Positions 8,746 to 19,630 of a DNA stretch of 20,963 bases are shown in pieces; position 1 is the first letter of the stretch; the number at the start of each line of letters is the position of its first letter. The notes beneath the pieces were generated by a model. The model searched no databases and was not told the DNA's origin. It saw nothing but the letters and a program-made list of their open reading frames with translations. The position numbers were made by a program, and so were the translations under genes. The DNA comes from Didymodactylos carnosus (Eukaryota > Rotifera > Eurotatoria > Philodinida > Philodinidae): assembly GCA_905250885.1 (NCBI GenBank), contig CAJNOQ010003222.1, positions 1-20,963 on the forward strand. The letters run 5' to 3'.

Positions 8746-9444
8746 GTCAGAATTTAATCTTCCTATGAAAGTGAACTATTCATTGCTGATGTTTCGACGA
8801 CAACCCTAGTAAGAAACCTATATATTTCTTGACAGGATTCTTGAGAAATCCGGCCAGGATTTAGCTGGCTTTAGGAAAATCTTACAGAATCCTAAAGAAG
8901 TCAGGTATACCGGAAAGTCGTAGGATTTGCCAGGATTCTGTTAGGATCTTAGCAAGAAAATGCGATGACTGACTCATAATGTAGCAGGAATTATTTAGGA
9001 TTTTAGTAGGAAAATATAATTCTTGAACAGGAATTTCATAGGATTGCTTCTGTGTTCCTATCTCTCGTGAAATTTCTCCATCCGTTCCCATTGTTTGATC
9101 AAAAGTTACCTAATATTTCTTTGTAACTCTAAAGCACATTTAAAAATGGCGCGTATACATTTATTACTTCAACCTGAGATTAACTATCTTTATTCATTAA
9201 GAAATAAAATCCTGGCAGGATCTTAAATGTTAAAATCTGCTCCAAACTCCTGGTAGGAGCTAATATCTCGGATCCTGCTAGGAAATTATTAGGATCCCAT
9301 ACCGATCATGATAAAATCCTGGTAGGAAACAGATAAGAAGTGGATAGAATTTTGTCTGGGGAACAGTCTTGGAATCGTCAGCATCGCTTTGATGAATGTT
9401 ATTCATATTGGAATGTCAATGCATCTGTCTTTATGATTCATCGG
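8746..9444 (+). pseudogene. Exon-like reading frame interrupted by a transposable element; family unrecognised
   Basis: An acceptor (tttgtattag) ends at 8745 and a consensus donor (CGG|gtaagt) begins at 9445. Between them lie two coding-like pieces, 8746-8802 and 9366-9444. If the intervening element plus one ACA copy is ignored, they form one continuous frame of 45 codons starting in phase 1 and ending in phase 0. The left part reads LPMKVNYSLLMFRRQ and the right part RQHRFDECYSYWNVNASV. I do not recognise the family. The fragment runs toward the 3' end of the GPCR on the other strand, and no downstream exon is evident, so it is probably a broken gene remnant. Chance openness is possible. 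Confidence 0.4.
8803..9362. mobile_element. About 560-bp repetitive element rich in TCCTGGYAGGA palindromes
   Basis: The ends CCCTAGTAAGAAACCTAT (left) and CCCCAGACAAAATTCTAT (complement of right) agree at about 18 of the first 27 positions. ACA occurs on both flanks (8800-8802 and 9363-9365), a possible 3-bp duplication. The interior repeats a short near-palindrome: tcctggcagga near 9211, tcctggtagga near 9248 and 9318, tcctgctagga near 9273, and diverged forms at 8832-8950. There is no coding capacity. The exact ends and class are uncertain. Confidence 0.6.
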
Positions 9445-9532
9445 GTAAGTATTTTTTTACAACAAAAAGAAAATACATTTTGAGAGCAAAAGAGAAGATA
9501 AACAGAAACATTGAATAGTGTATATGTCTTAA

Positions 9533-11246
9533 TTAGTGTTTAATTTTAATATCATTCATATTTGAAACATTTGAATAGAAAATATGACTGGACGGTTTTG
9601 TTGATATTCCACCATTTTCCTGGATTTGTAAATGTAAATTGTTACTGTTGGTTTCACTATTTTGCCTTTCTTTTACTTTCAGTTTTTTACATTTACATTT
9701 TTGGAATTTTCGAAATTGAAGTACAGTGCCCGAATTTGCCATCGAAAAACTATTATAGTGCACATGATTATGATTTGTCACAGTATTTTCATTTGTATTT
9801 TGTTTAATATATTGTTGACGTGGTGATGATTGTATTTGCTGACTCTCTCCTAATAATTGACCAATTCGTCTAAAGGCATTATTTCGTTCCATAAATGTAT
9901 GATTTAGAAAATAATTACAATGTGCAATTGTAAACGCTTCTTTTAAGAAAACAATGGATGTTAAACTATATAGGAAAAAGTTGAGAGTATAATTTAAATT
10001 GCGAATGGTTAATGCCAAATAACGAAAAGCAATATTAATTATATTTAATTTAAGATCAACAATACCAAATGATGTTGAAAATAGCCAATACCAACATATT
10101 TGAAATGGTAATGTAAATGTTATAAATGAAAATGAGACGGCTATTAACATAACAGATATATGAATGCGTCGTGATAGACGATTTCGAATACGACTACGTA
10201 ATTTAAATACGGTAATGATCGATAATATTAAAATTAAAATAGATGGTAAAACATAGATAAAAAATATTTGAATTGAACCAATGATTTGGTATGTTTTTGA
10301 ATAGAATAATAAGCAATTGGATACTTGTGATGCAAAAATAACAAGACCCAATGGTGCCAAAAGAGCAACAATGACAATAATTAAAACGATGTACCATGCT
10401 TGACGACGATTAAAACTTTGACGAATTAAAAATGGTTTACTTACAGATAAATAACGTTCTAGTGCTATAACAAGTATTAACCATGAATTAATCGATGAAC
10501 CAACTAAATCAATATAAACATGAAATGCGCATAAAAAACGCGAACCGGTGACAACAAAACCAATGAAAACTTTATGATTTAACCATTGCATTGTAACGGG
10601 ACCAGCTAATATTAAAATGTTTGTTAACGATAATGTGGCCATAAAAACACTTACAGGATAGCGACACATACGTTTACGTAAAAATATAATCATGCTTAAT
10701 GCATGAGTTGGAATACCTAAAAATCAAAATATGAATAAGATTTTATTATAATTCGCTTTTATCTCGATTGAATGTATGATCGATCATACTGTATGATATC
10801 GTTGTCAAGTTAATATTAAATCATTCAATATTTTTAGTACGATTATCGATAATATCTAATACTTTTCAGTTTACTTCGATATTATTCCATGTTCAAAAGA
10901 AAATTATTTACCTGTCGTTAAGTGATAGCGATCAATTTATAAAAAGAATGATAGAATCTCTATAGGTTTTGTTTTTAAGTTTTGAAAAAAATGTTACTTT
11001 TTTTTTTGTTACTATGATTAATAAAACCAATCAACTATTTTAAGTATATTTTATAGTAGAAAAAAAATTTTTTTTTCGTATAATATAGTAAAACATACCT
11101 ATAATAATTAAAATTGGATTTGCATAAAAAAATATATCATCACTAATATAATAGAATCGTGTATAAGAACGATATGTTTCCCAATCATCAAATTCAGTTG
11201 AATTGCTATCGATAAAAGATGTTGTTTCTGTTGTTGTATTTAACAT
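9533..11246 (-). CDS. Rhodopsin-class (class A) G protein-coupled receptor, neuropeptide-receptor-like, two exons
   Basis: Exon 1 runs 11246-11099 and exon 2 runs 10716-9533 on the minus strand, joined in phase 1 across a 382-bp GT-AG intron to give 443 aa. The N-terminus is extracellular with N-glycosylation sequons (N3, N15). Seven hydrophobic segments follow. The TM3 cysteine is C112, its ECL2 partner is probably C184, E-R-Y at 136-138 replaces D-R-Y, FTLPFQICWYW (250-260) is the TM6 motif, and NFFLY (295-299) replaces N-P-x-x-Y. The roughly 120-residue tail is N/Q-rich with a KCKCKK cluster (389-394), a possible lipidation site. The layout resembles invertebrate FMRFamide/peptide receptors; the ligand is unknown. 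TM1 has H54 where N1.50 is usual and TM2 has N82 where D2.50 is usual. Confidence 0.9.
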
Positions 11247-12845
11247 GTTTTATACACAAGGAACCACATACGTTCAATTGTCACCGGTATATGAAATTTA
11301 TAAATTATCGTCAATATTGTTTGACATTATCAGGAGTATGCGTGTACTTTTTACAAATAACACTTAAAATCTAGTATTTTCTCTTTTTTTCGAATTTTTA
11401 TTTTATATTCTAAAGAAAGAAAATCTAAGTAGATGTTGATGTTAATTAAACGCCGTGTCATACTAATACATAGAGAATTATATAAGAGGATTAAATATGT
11501 CGATTTGTATGAGTAGGCTTTTTCTTTTCTTTTATTTTTATTTAATTTACTAAAATAATTTCTATAATAATTACACATTTTAATTATATTGTTCATAGTA
11601 CTCAGAATAGAGAAATTTATTTATCCAGTCATTTTCTTTTTTTTTGTGGACGCAATATATTTTCTCTCTTGTTGAACTTACTCATTTCCTTCTATCTGTC
11701 AAAAGGTATATATCTGCTATATATACGTAACGATTATTCGATACTATACTTCTTCTCTGGGTTTCTTCTTTTTTTAATTCATTATTTATTTATGAATTAA
11801 TTACATTTTTTAATCTGAAAATATATAAGAAAAGAGAAAAATGGAGAAGATGAAATTGATGAAATCAGGGTAGGGTATTTTTTCATAAGCAACAATAACA
11901 CGAGGAAGAATAAAAATAGACTTTTGTTTGAGTGGTACTTGGAGACAGCGAGTACTGTTAGAACTTGGATTTTTTTTTCTAGCTATTCTCTCATTTCATA
12001 TTAATGTATATGGGGGTCAAGAGAGTATTGTATTGTACATATATATAAAAATTTGTATTAGTCTCTGTAACTTAAGCACATCAGACGTAAAGTGATATTT
12101 GAGAGAATTTATTCTAACTTCTCTATCTAGCATCTCACTGATTATACCATCAACGCAGCAATAGCAAAAAATAATCTTTTTAAAATTCGACGATTTAAAA
12201 TAAGCTCTACTCCGGTTTAAGGGAGACAAAATTGTTAATATTAAAGAAATATATATTAGTGATTTCAGTTTTTTTCCTTCAAACTCTAAATTTCATTTCA
12301 CATGATACGATTAGAAAACATTATCTGATTAAATCTGTTTTATGAGAGATGGATGTATCTTGTCGTTGACTAAATTATATACTATCGTGGCTCATTCTTG
12401 TGTCAATGAACTGGGACTGAATCTACACATTTTATTAAAAACGTGGTCTCAATTAAGAAGCCTGGACTATCGTACGTGTGCTGTTGAACACATATCATAT
12501 GAAGTCGAAACAAATTTGGCTGCTGGAGTTTTTTTGTAGACGAGAAAAAATGTTTGTTTTGCAGATTACTTATAATCATAATTTTATGACTAATATAAAA
12601 TATCTCTACTTAGGTCCGACTGAGATGTGAGATATTTTTTGTAAAAACTAGCTCGTGTTGATTGCTCCGAAGAAAAGATTATAACTTTATACTTAAATTC
12701 TCGGCAACTTTTGACACATGAGTTTGCTACAAGGTTTGCTACTATGGATGGAGAGCGCGTGCGCAAAGTTTGGATTTTTTCCACTTAATTCGAATTTTTC
12801 ACGATTTTCACCAATGAAAACGAAGTTCACATCAACAGACATAGA
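11247..12845. other. AT-rich upstream region of the GPCR; no gene seen
   Basis: This probably holds the GPCR promoter and 5' untranslated region. Short frames are present but have no recognisable domains or flanking splice structure. No tRNA-like or other RNA structure was recognised. Confidence 0.6.
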
Positions 12846-12853
12846 GAAACATG

Positions 12854-13177
12854 CAGGAGGGAAACAGCAGACTCCTGGACTCCAGGAGTCTATTGGAGTC
12901 CTCTGTAGTCCGAAGGATATATATTTTTATTTTACTTTATATTTGTGAAACTATGCAATATTTTATTGTTTATTTATTAATTATGATCAAAAATATATAT
13001 TGAGAAAGATAAATTTAAAAGCTTTGCCAAGATTGGAAACAAACGAGTCATAATAAAGGAACTATGGACAATGTTAATAGTAATAGATTTTCATACAACA
13101 GAAACACTTCTACGAACTTCTAGACTTCTAGACTTCAGGAGTCCAATGGAGTCCAGACGTCTGCTGTTCCCCCCTTG
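12854..13177. mobile_element. 324-bp hAT-like MITE with perfect 8-bp target duplication
   Basis: The left end CAGGAGGGAAACAGCAGAC and the complement of the right end CAAGGGGGGAACAGCAGAC match at 26 of the first 31 bases. GAAACATG flanks both sides exactly (12846-12853 and 13178-13185). The interior next to each end repeats GGAGTCC/GGACTCC units; the centre is AT-rich. No transposase is present. The ends differ from the TAGAGA-type elements, so this is a second hAT-like family. Confidence 0.9.
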
Positions 13178-13437
13178 GAAACATGTCTCGATTTACTAAA
13201 ACTATTTATGGTTATTTTATAAATACTGTCTCCTATATCAATAACGGAGCGAACCTGAGCAGACATATTTTATATTAGTCATAAAATAATGATTATAAGG
13301 GATCTGCAAAAAGAACATTTTTTCTTTAATTCATCTGCACAAGCCAAATCTGTCTCGTTTCTATATGAATCTAACGCGATGATGCTCATTAAATTATTTT
13401 TATTATTACAAATCCATTTACATCCATTGGATACATA

Positions 13438-13455
13438 TGTATATATATATATATA
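13438..13455. repeat. TA dinucleotide microsatellite
   Basis: Uninterrupted AT alternation of about 18 bp, within a longer TA-rich patch. Confidence 0.85.
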
Positions 13456-13803
13456 GTTTATAAGTTTCAGTACTTTCGTAATCGTAATTTGAAACAATTA
13501 AAACAAAAGTAGTACCATTGAAGATGAACTATAAAATAGAAAGAAAAAAAAAACGCAAAATATTTATGACGGATCAAATTACGGAAAGAAATGATGCACA
13601 TACCACTACAGAAAAACAGGCAAAAGAAAGAAAAATACACATATACATATATATACAACTGACACGATAACTAATCTTTCCGTTTATAAAATTGATTATT
13701 CAAGTTTTAACCTTGATGGTGATTAAACACGAACAGTTGCTCGATTATCATTGTTAATTCAATATTTGAAGTTACACAGGAAGATTATTCATTTCTATTA
13801 GTC

Positions 13804-13823
13804 GAAGAAGAAGAAGAAGAAGA
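13804..13823. repeat. GAA trinucleotide microsatellite
   Basis: About six consecutive GAA units on the plus strand. Confidence 0.85.
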
Positions 13824-14801
13824 TTTCGATCAATCGTCTATACGAAATACAATACAAAACATCATGGTCTCTATGTTTTATCATCAACATTGTCTGACGA
13901 AGTTCATTTGACATTACATTTGAAAAACTAATAAAAAGAAGAAGAAAAATAAATTTGTACGATTTGTTAAAATACAAAGGCTAACTCAAGTAAAAGAAAT
14001 CTTAATGTATTTTTCCTATTTTTATTTATTTTTTTTTCTCTAGAATTAATGACAATGCTCACGAGATTATATCGATAGAAAAAGAAAAAGGGGAAAAAAA
14101 AGGAGCAAAAAATGATCTAGATTAAGTTTTGGAGATGTTCAAGAAGTCGAAAAGATGGATTGTTGTCAAACTCAATATATTTTATTCTTTGTGTATGGTT
14201 ATTCACCTTTGAACTGATGTAGGACCTTGTTAATCAACAACATTTTGAGTAGTCATCCTAAGATGTCGGAATAACAAGTCTTTTCTCTGTTGTAAAAATG
14301 ACGTTAAGAGCATCTTTCTCTCAGATAGATCTGTGGGATATAGGATATACTAATTAGAAAGAGAAGATCTGAGAAAGAGTACTGTGCGCTCTAGTAAACA
14401 TAAATCACTGACCGTATATTCAAATTCTAAAATAAATTGTAGAATTATTCACTCTTCTTTTCATAAGAAAAGTTTCAAATTTCAGTTAAACTGTTTCACA
14501 TATTTATTATCAAATAACAAAATGTCTTCAGAGACAATGTATTATTTGAATTATAATTCTCTCTTTCATACATGTGTATGAATTATAGGTTTATATAAAT
14601 ATTTTAGAGTGATGTTTAAAATCAATCGGCACACTTATAATTTACAGTCAATTTATTAAATACGGAAAACAAGAAATCATTTAAATATATTTCTTAGTGT
14701 ATTAAATTTGAGAGTGCACAACGACTTTTTACTAGTATATCTCGACTTTGCTTTTTCTGAATGTTTGTTTACCAGGTGTGACAAAAGTTTTGGTGACATC
14801 T

Positions 14802-15668
14802 TATGTTTTTCGAATATTCCAGCCTAGATACAATATAGATTATGGAATCTATTTTCAAAGATGCATAATTTAAGTGTCTGAGAAAACTAATATGGACATA
14901 TATTTTACAGTAATAAAATTCTAAATTATTAGAAGTCAAATACTTCGATGGAATCAAGTTCGACTACTATCTATCGATTCTTAATATATTTTGTAAATTT
15001 TTTTCTGCGCTGATTACAAAGACTGAGAAGATTAGGTATTCATTTTTCGATAGTGCATCAACAACTCTTTCAAAGATATATATAATCTTCTCGATCTGCT
15101 ATATGTTACCGTAGCAAAAACTTTTTTATTTAATTTTGATTATGAAAATCGCTTCTTTGTAGCAATTAACTATTTCCTAATCCTATAAGAATGTTCATTT
15201 ACTGTTTTTGTGGTAGGAAGAAAGGTAGATCGTTTTCGTATAAAGAGCTTTACAGTAATGATCTTTTTTGAGCTATAAATGCTTTTTCATAATCTTTTTT
15301 CTGAAGCGAACAACTGAGTGGAGAAAATCGTGCCATTTTTCGAAATAAAAGTCATTCAAAGAATAGAAAGTAACATTGAAAATATCTAAGTGTATACAAT
15401 CAATGGATATTTTTAAGGACAATCTATTGGTGAGTTATATTTTATAAGTCTGATATTTATTCGAATTATAAACGCGAATAATTCCAAAATTCAGCGGGAA
15501 GTAATTGAACTTGATCCCATCGAAGTGTTTGACCTCTAGAAATTTTATAATTTTATTACTGCAAAATAGAGAACAATATCAGTTTTGTAGAAAATTAAAT
15601 TACGCATCATTTGAAAACAGATTCCATAATCTATATTGTATCTAGGCTGAAATATTCGAAAAACATAT
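14802..15668. repeat. Diverged inverted-repeat pair (about 168-bp arms, about 530-bp interior)
   Basis: Positions 14802-14968 match the complement of about 15501-15668. The best part is a 28-base near-identical block around gcctagatacaatatagatt (14822 onward), with a second block around cttcgatgg.atcaagttc. Overall identity by eye is about 75-80%, with small indels. Minus-strand frame 14957-14769 covers the left arm, but the right copy is frame-broken, so a coding origin is unlikely. It is probably an old foldback or MITE insertion. Confidence 0.7.
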
Positions 15669-15682
15669 GATGTTTAAAGAGT

Positions 15683-15725
15683 AGTGTAAAGATTAGTGTT
15701 TCTTAAGAACACTAATCTTTACACT
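15683..15725. repeat. Perfect 18-bp stem, 7-nt loop hairpin
   Basis: 15683-15700 (agtgtaaagattagtgtt) is exactly complementary to 15708-15725, with loop TCTTAAG. It sits 14 bp outside the right arm of the neighbouring inverted-repeat pair. The sequence itself gives no sign of a function. Confidence 0.85.
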
Positions 15726-16460
15726 TTTACAAACGGAAAAAGTTTTGACATTTATAGAAAATTCATCCTGTAAAAGATATGACCTTCAAAAATCTGTTCT
15801 AAGTCATCTACTGATGAAAGTTTATTTTTAACTAATAATAATAAGTTTAAGGTTATGATACGCACTTACAGATCTTTTTTTTAATTTTAAAATATCCTAT
15901 ATTTTTCTAGATTTTGTTGCTCTAAACGTCTCTATCTAATTTGACTTACTCCTTCGCCTATGTTTTATTACTAATGTACCGGAAAGCCGTTTATCTTTAA
16001 TTAATTTAATCTCTGATTTCTTTCAATTTAATTCAACATGCAATACAGTTCCCTCATTAATTGCTTACCACTTCAGAAAACGCACAAACACAAGTGTAAT
16101 GGTAATGACTATATATCCGATTTCTTGTTGAAAAGAAAATATTTTTTTTTTAAAAAAGAACAACAAGAAACAAAACCGTTGTTCTTTCTCTAATCGCTAA
16201 TAGAAAGCGAGAAAATATACTGTAAAAAAATTTGTTAATTAGAACTAAAATGTTATTATTTTTTTTATATCCCTGTGGTTTCCTTTCGATACTATAAACT
16301 CAAGGTTGTCACAATAAAAAATCCGTCATACATCACTGTAAGACGCGTATTACCGGTTCTCTGTATCCAATTTGGTTTTATAAAAGAGGTTATAAATAGA
16401 ACTAGAGAGAGATCTTTGTATATGATAGTATTATTATTGGTACTAGAAAAAAAGAAATAA

Positions 16461-16487
16461 CAGAGAGAGAAAGAGGAGGAGAGAGAA

Positions 16488-16525
<38 letters not shown>
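16461..16525. repeat. GA microsatellite
   Basis: The tract is GA-rich throughout, and perfect GA alternation runs from about 16491 to 16525. It explains the serine/leucine-repeat peptide readable on the minus strand. Confidence 0.95.
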
Positions 16526-16528
<3 letters not shown>

Positions 16529-17253
16529 GAGTAAAGAACACACAGCTAGACACTAAGCTTACATACGTGAATGAAAATGTTTCGGTTCAATTTCAAAAAA
16601 ACACTTCGCTAGTCTTGTCGGCTTTTCTGTTGTTGTCGTTACAGACACAAACATCATTTATATATCAACAAAAAACAGACGTGTTTTGAATAAAAAAAAA
16701 TGAGAGAGAAAGAGAGGAAATTTGTAAGCTGTTTATATAACTGTTAACAAATATGAATACTACTGTATATTACGATGGTTTTTTATTTTACTTACTAAAC
16801 ATCACTTTTTCTAGGAAAATACTTGTTAGTTGAGAAAAAAAATCCGCAATCGTATGCCATTTGTTTATTAGAGATGAACAAATGTCGAAACAACTTTTCA
16901 TTTTTCTTTTAAAATATTTAGATTAAAATATTGGAAGAGAGTACCGACTTTATGTAATCAAAACATACCATTAGGTAATCGGATAATATTTAAATTAGTG
17001 ACGCATTCAACGATAAATTTTTATCTGTCTCATTGAGTGTTTTTTTTGCTCGTTTTTTTAAAATGAATTTATCCTGAAATATTATCCATAAAAAAGAAAT
17101 GTGTTGCTCAACTTCTTGCTTATTTTAAAATAAAAAAATATGTCTTCAGACTATACTGGAGCAAAAATAATTCTAGAATTAGGTTAACCTACAGTTCAGA
17201 CTAGATGTAACTAGGTAAGTGTTACTTTGTTAATATATAGTTCTATTGCTTGA

Positions 17254-17286
17254 ATATATATATATATATGTATACATGTATATATA
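17254..17286. repeat. TA/TACA microsatellite
   Basis: A run of TA units interrupted by TGTATACATG, about 33 bp long. Confidence 0.85.
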
Positions 17287-19630
17287 CCTAATTGGAGTTG
17301 TTTTTTGTACGAGTAACTTTAACTCAATGTTTGAGTTTACATCAAGGTTCTATCCTCAAAACTTTATATTCGAAGATAATAACTTTTTAACATTGAATAA
17401 GAAAATAGAATTTTTTAAATTAAAACTAGATTATTTATCTTTGCCTTAATCATAATCAGAATATATCTAGTTTTTTTTCCTATGTAATCCAAAATGAGTA
17501 ATTCTGTTTTTAGAATATAAAAAAGAAATATTTTTAATAGTGAAAACTATCTATCGAAATTTTTGGTTTCTCATTTTATCATCATCAAAAATCATGGCGT
17601 GATATTACATATCAACAATATAAGCAGTGTTTCTTCTTCATTTTTCTGCTCATTGAAATGAAGTGTTGCCGATGGGAATTTTACATTTCTCTATGTTTCT
17701 GTTGGCATAAAAAAAAAAAAGCAAGAATAAAAAGAAGAAATAATAAAATGACATTATTTCTGGTATTCATGAGAAGAAAGATAATACCTAAAGTTAACAT
17801 CAACGAAGAGAAAGAAAAAGAGGGAACAGAGATGAGGATAAGTTAATAACTATCCAAATGAATAGTTTTTAAATTATTTTTTATAATAAACAAGAATTTT
17901 AACTGTGATAAAAAAAGAAAAACTATGACGATGTTGTTAATTATACTCTATTAAAATCTTTCTTTTATTGTAGATGTGACTTAATGATGAAAATTTAAAT
18001 TAGCGTTTCAAGAAATGTATACCATTGATTTTCATTTTCTTATTCTTTATAATTTCACTAAAATAATCATAAAATATTTTTTATTTTTTATTTCAAAAAA
18101 GTTGATAACTAATAAAACTTAATCTAACTGCAAAATCATTTCATTTTTATATTCACAAAAATGAATAGTAGATGAGAAAAAATTGTAAAATCTTAGATAA
18201 ATTACAAAATCATTTTCTTTTTTATCCTTCTAATAATTGTAATTCAATTATTACTTATTTAACATAATACAATCGGAAATAAAATGGCATAAATGTTTTT
18301 GGAATTGTTTAAATATACCAATTGTCCTATTCATTACCTAAGTTTCTAAGTCTATTCAAAACAGTACACTTACACTGTTCGACAAATTAAATTGAAAAAG
18401 AATGTCAATATTTATTATCTACTTAAAATTAGCTTACTTTAGCATTCTTCTAGACATAAGAATTTTTTTCACATAATTCTACATATGTTAATGTAGAAAT
18501 ATGTAAAAATATACCAATGTTTGAGTCCCATTGATTTAATGTTTTTCAAGGAAAAAAATCAAGCTTTTTTTTTTCTTATATCTATTTTTTGCGCTTGCTA
18601 AATGACTATTTTTACAAAAAGCACCACAATAACTTGATGCACACACATATACACATAATAAAAGTCAAGTGCATTTATTCTCCTATATGATGACGTCTTT
18701 AAGATTGAGATTAATTGCTTTAAATGCTGTTATGTGTTCAATAATTTCTGCATGTGAGAGAACATTACTTTTTTTTTTCCTTACTTCCTTCACTTAAAAC
18801 TCTCCAAAAAAAGAAAAAAAAAAAGTGCCCAAATAGGCAGCCACAATTGGTTTTAAAAAATAATCGTACCGTACTATTCTTGATAAACTTTTATGTTCTT
18901 TATAAAAAATCTCATTTAATAGTAAATATTTATATTCTATTATGAAATAAAAAATATCTTATTACTAATGTGCCAATCATATATCAACGATATATTACTT
19001 TATTAAATATAAATCAATAATATTTTATGTTTTTCACCGTTTACTAACATATACATACACAACATATTCAAACTTTGACACTTTTTTGTTTTGCTTGTAA
19101 TAAGAAAAGATTTTATTTTATTTTTTTTTCTTGTAAAGATCGGCTAAAGAGAAGAAGAGAAATAGAACGATCTACTAATAACAAAGAGATTTATTGTTAT
19201 GCATAGACATCTATCATGATCACCACAATGATAATAGTTAGTTATTATGATTAAGAACACAAAAAGAAGAAAAAAGAAGTCACTTATAATCGCAGGAAAT
19301 AGATAACGTACATTTTGAGTTCTCTTTTTTATAAATAGAAAACAAAATATATAATAGATAATAATGCATGTCGACGTTTTTTTTTATTATTATCCTACAA
19401 TAAGGATTCTATTTATAGTCAAAAAATGAAGAGAACAAATCAACCATTTTTAAACAACAGGTTGAATGCCAACGTAATCTTCAGAAAAATTCTATGTTTT
19501 CTTGTCAAAATCAATCGATTTTAGGTCATCAACCATTATCACAAGCGATTTCAACTACCAAAATGAAAGTAGAAATTTAATTAAAAAATTGGGAATGTTT
19601 TGATATCAGTTTTTTCTACTTGTCCAATAG

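Larger units (their letters stand above)
13186..14801. other. AT-rich stretch with microsatellites; no gene seen
   Basis: It contains a TA run (about 13438-13455), a TACATA tract (about 13637-13655) and a GAA run (13804-13823). Open frames are short and of low complexity. No splice-flanked coding segment was recognised. Confidence 0.6.
15726..19630. other. Long AT-rich gene desert
   Basis: No gene is recognised on either strand. The stretch contains the GA microsatellite (16461-16525), a TA/TACA tract (17254-17286) and many homopolymer runs. Predicted frames are short and lysine/phenylalanine/isoleucine-rich, as expected from base composition. It may be an intergenic spacer or hold decayed sequence too worn to read. 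Confidence 0.55.

Noticed and set aside
9562-9807. 81-aa plus-strand frame
   Set aside because: Antisense to the C-terminal tail of the intact GPCR.
12718-12948. 76-aa plus-strand frame
   Set aside because: It runs across the left end and target duplication of the 324-bp MITE.
14300-14375. Possible hairpin between ctttctctcagat and atctgagaaagag
   Set aside because: The match is imperfect and short, and is expected by chance in TC/GA-rich DNA.
16292-16543. 83-aa minus-strand frame with a Ser-Leu repeat
   Set aside because: The repeat is produced by the GA microsatellite; nothing else supports a gene.
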